Program-made: the position numbers and the translations under genes
The notes under the pieces: generated by a model
Seen by the model: the letters and a program-made list of their open reading frames with translations, nothing else
What the model was told of the DNA's origin: nothing
Database searches by the model: none
NCBI GenBank assembly: GCA_003550305.1
Contig: QKYT01000965.1
Coordinates: 18,211-36,309 of the forward strand
Direction: 5' to 3'
Origin: Glomus cerebriforme
Lineage: Eukaryota; Glomeromycota; Glomeromycetes; Glomerales; Glomeraceae
DNA: 18,099 nt
In this document: piece after piece, positions 16,323 to 18,099 of the stretch
Position numbering within the stretch: position 1 is the stretch's first letter
How the letters are laid out: each line of letters begins with the position of its first letter

Positions 16323-17551
16323 TTAAATATTTTCTTCAGTTTCCTGAGCTTTTTCGGCTTCTTGAACATTTTCAGTTTCTGGAGCCTTCTTGGTTTCTGA
16401 ATCCTTTTCGGTTTCTTGAGATTTTTCGGTTTCTTGAACTTTTTCGGTTTCTTGAGCTTTTTCGGCTTCTCGAAGTTCTTGAACTTCCTGAGCATCCTGA
16501 GGTATATCGGCTATCAATTTTACCTTAGCAGCGTAAGTACAGAACTGAAAAAAAGTGAAAATTGTCATGAGAATTTATACCAAAAGTATCTCTATATACC
16601 TTCTTAACTAAAACGGAAATTACACTTTACCTCATCAAAGAGAATATGTCCTCCACCGTTCGTATCAATCTCACCGAACTTCACTTTAAGTTCTTTATTC
16701 GAATTTACGCTTATCCCAATAAGCTCATGTCCCTTCTTGAACTCCTCAAAATCAATACGTCGGTCATTGTCTATGTCAAGTTTTTTAAATATCTTGAATA
16801 GTTCATTGTAATAATGAAGAAGATCGATGAGCCGTCCGAATTCTTTAAAATCGATAAAACCATCCTAATACCAAATTTGGCGCGATAGGATTGTCAGATT
16901 TCATTATGTAAAGTGAGAACAACGAAAGCATTTTTATAAGACAAACCTGTGAAGTATCAGCAGCTTTGTAAGCACGCATGATGGCGGGCTTATCTTTTGC
17001 GAGGTGTGGGTAGATTTCAATAACAGCTTTGTCAATTTCAGCGAGGGATAGAATACCATTGCCATTATAATCAAAGACATTAAAAATCTATCGTCAGTTA
17101 TTGGAGATGAAGTTAGTATCTTGAAGGTTGCAAAATACCATCCAGAAAATAAAATGATGCTCGTTACCCTCTTAATCTGAGCTTTGTCTAATTTTGAAGT
17201 AGAGATAACTGCAATCCCTTGGGTGGGTTTGCTAGTTTTCTTCTTTTCTAGTTTATCAGAAGTTTTATCAGTTGACTTCTTGTCTAATTTTCCCGAAGTT
17301 TTGATACTTGTCTTGTTGTCTAATTTTCCCGAAGTTTTGATACTTGTCTTGTTGTCTAATTTTCCCGAAGTTTTGATACTTGTCTTATTGTCCAATTTTC
17401 CTGGAGTTTTGATACTTGTCTTGTTGTCCAATTTTCCTGGAGTTTTGGTACTTGTCTTGTTGTCCAATTTCCCCGAAGCTTTGATACTTGTCTTGTTGTC
17501 CAATTTTCCGGAAGTTTTGATACTTGTTTTCTTGCTCAACTTTTCGGCCAT
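16323..17551 (-). CDS. Four-EF-hand calcium-binding protein with basic N-terminal and acidic C-terminal repeat tails
   Basis: Four exons (17551-17168, 17087-16947, 16864-16631, 16544-16323) join in phase 0 across introns of 80, 82 and 86 bp with GT-AG ends, giving 326 residues. The start is ATG at 17551 in CAATCATGGCC (A at -3, G at +4); the open frame extends upstream only to a TTG. Residues 8-103 are eight KTSIKTSGKLDN-type repeats. The EF-hand loops are DYNGNGILSLAE (134-145), DTSQDGFIDFKE (172-183), DIDNDRRIDFEE (205-216, Arg replacing the usual Gly at position 6) and DTNGGGHILFDE (242-253). The tail after 280 is QETEK-type repeats. The last loop and following FCTYAAKVKL resemble the end of flagellar calcium-binding proteins (calflagins), so a Ca2+ sensor or buffer is likely. 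Partner and location are unknown. No membrane segment or N-terminal myristoylation Gly is seen. Frames on the opposite strand are shadows. Confidence 0.9.
16326..16466. repeat. 18-bp coding repeat (acidic tail of the EF-hand protein)
   Basis: TTTTTCGGTTTCTTGAGC-type units recur in register. On the - strand they encode six-residue QETEK(V/S/A/D) units, giving a strongly charged helical tail. The length is always a multiple of three, consistent with selection for the frame. Confidence 0.85.
17243..17530. repeat. 36-bp coding tandem repeat (basic N-terminal tail of the EF-hand protein)
   Basis: Seven well-conserved 36-bp units plus one degenerate unit encode KTS(I/T)K(T/A)(S/P)GKLDN on the - strand. 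Nucleotide identity between neighbours is very high, indicating recent in-frame expansion. The 143-codon + strand frame here is a Leu/Val-rich shadow. Confidence 0.92.
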
Positions 17552-17604
17552 GATTGGAATTTGTCTGGGAATAAATTTAGTACGGTATTTGGGAAGAACT
17601 TCCA

Positions 17605-17625
17605 ACTATAAATAATGGGGAAATG
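17605..17625 (-). promoter_or_regulatory. TATA-like segment upstream of the EF-hand gene
   Basis: On the - strand, TTATTTATAG lies about 60 bases before the ATG at 17551, similar to the spacing seen at the F-box gene. Weak on its own. Confidence 0.3.
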
Positions 17626-17798
17626 AGGCTAAGTAGCGCGTGCCAAGCATAGTACAAATTTCCAATTTAAGATGCAAGATATTCAAGTCACTTAATATGT
17701 TTTGCAGCTATGTTGTAATACATATTTCGTTGTATAGGTAAAAAAAGGAAATCTTAATTCTGTAGTGTTACAATATCCAAGTTTTCACAGAAAAAAAC

Positions 17799-17912
17799 AT
17801 GATTGAAATTGGAAAGATTGCTTATGAACCAAGATCGAAATTTCGGGAAAGAAAACCCAGGTTCACAAGAAAAAAAATATCTAGGGGAACTCCATGGTGC
17901 ATTAAGAAATGA
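17799..17912 (+). CDS. Basic 37-residue open frame, doubtful
   Basis: ATG to TGA, beginning MIEIGKIAYEPRSKFRERKP and rich in Arg/Lys, with lower AT than its surroundings. It could be a fragment of a DNA-binding or transposase-type protein, or an exon start. No neighbouring continuation or motif supports a function. Confidence 0.2.
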   Translation: MIEIGKIAYEPRSKFRERKPRFTRKKISRGTPWCIKK

Positions 17913-17974
17913 TCAACAATTATGATTGACACACATTAAGTTGTCAAAACTTTAATTTTCCTAGTATAAAAAAG

Positions 17975-18099
17975 AGATCCAATATTTTTCCTATTCGGTA
18001 ATCTGTTGTGCTATCTAATCTGGTGGTACATTTTTTTTTTTTTTTTTTTAGATCCAATATTTTTCCTATTCGGTAATCTGTTGTGCTATCTAATCTGGT
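17975..18099. repeat. Exact 50-bp direct duplication at the window edge
   Basis: 17975-18024 and 18050-18099 are identical over 50 bases (beginning AGATCCAATATTTTTCC and ending CTAATCTGGT), separated by 25 bases that are mostly a T run. The second copy ends exactly at the window end, so the true repeat may be longer or may be an assembly-end artefact. Confidence 0.9.

Noticed and set aside
16934..17605. 223-codon unspliced - strand frame starting upstream of the EF-hand ATG
   Set aside because: Its first codon is TTG, and it reads through intron 1 out of the EF-hand frame. The spliced model explains the sequence better.
17184..17615. 143-codon + strand open frame, Leu/Val-rich repeats
   Set aside because: Antisense of the 36-bp repeats in exon 1 of the EF-hand gene, whose splice phases and EF-hand loops fix the - strand as coding.

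Overview
The window looks like AT-rich nuclear DNA of a filamentous eukaryote, most likely an arbuscular mycorrhizal fungus (Glomeromycota, Rhizophagus-like). This is inference. It rests on 62-86 bp introns with GTA-type donors and AG acceptors, an intronless F-box protein of the type greatly expanded in these fungi, relics that look like a tyrosine-kinase-like kinase and a crinkler/nuclease-fold gene, and long stretches of repeats and dead coding sequence. Runs of N near the left end (190-230) and at 2182 point to a draft assembly.

Only two genes appear intact. An F-box protein lies at 10000-11691 (+, one exon, 563 codons). A four-exon EF-hand calcium-binding protein lies at 17551-16323 (-). 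All three of its introns are phase 0 and all exons join in frame to give 326 residues. It has eight basic 12-residue repeats, then four EF-hand loops, then an acidic Glu/Lys repeat tail.

The rest is a graveyard. The + strand at 328-1722 holds an unidentified broken gene and a protein-kinase relic (catalytic-loop and DFG-region fragments). The - strand at 2325-7456 holds, from low to high coordinate: an RRM-like gene with Ser/Thr repeats and a coiled-coil end; a six-copy 31-bp hairpin minisatellite; a Mrr-like restriction-endonuclease-fold relic; and three further unrecognised relics. The interval 8870-9775 is repeat-derived and includes a candidate short inverted-repeat element with a 120-bp tandem duplication of a possible micro-exon. 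Downstream of the F-box gene, - strand relics continue: an unidentified one at 12419-12679, an acidic repeat protein at about 12910-13426, and a crinkler/PD-(D/E)XK-like gene at 13874-14477. These are followed by palindromes, a twice-interrupted open frame (15096-15488) and a CCTAG-rich cluster. The right edge carries an exact 50-bp direct duplication.

No operon-like or shared-pathway logic is visible. The window is best read as two active single-copy-style genes embedded in lineage-specific repeats and decayed members of expanded families. Several frameshifts fall in homopolymer runs, so some pseudogene calls could reflect base-calling errors.
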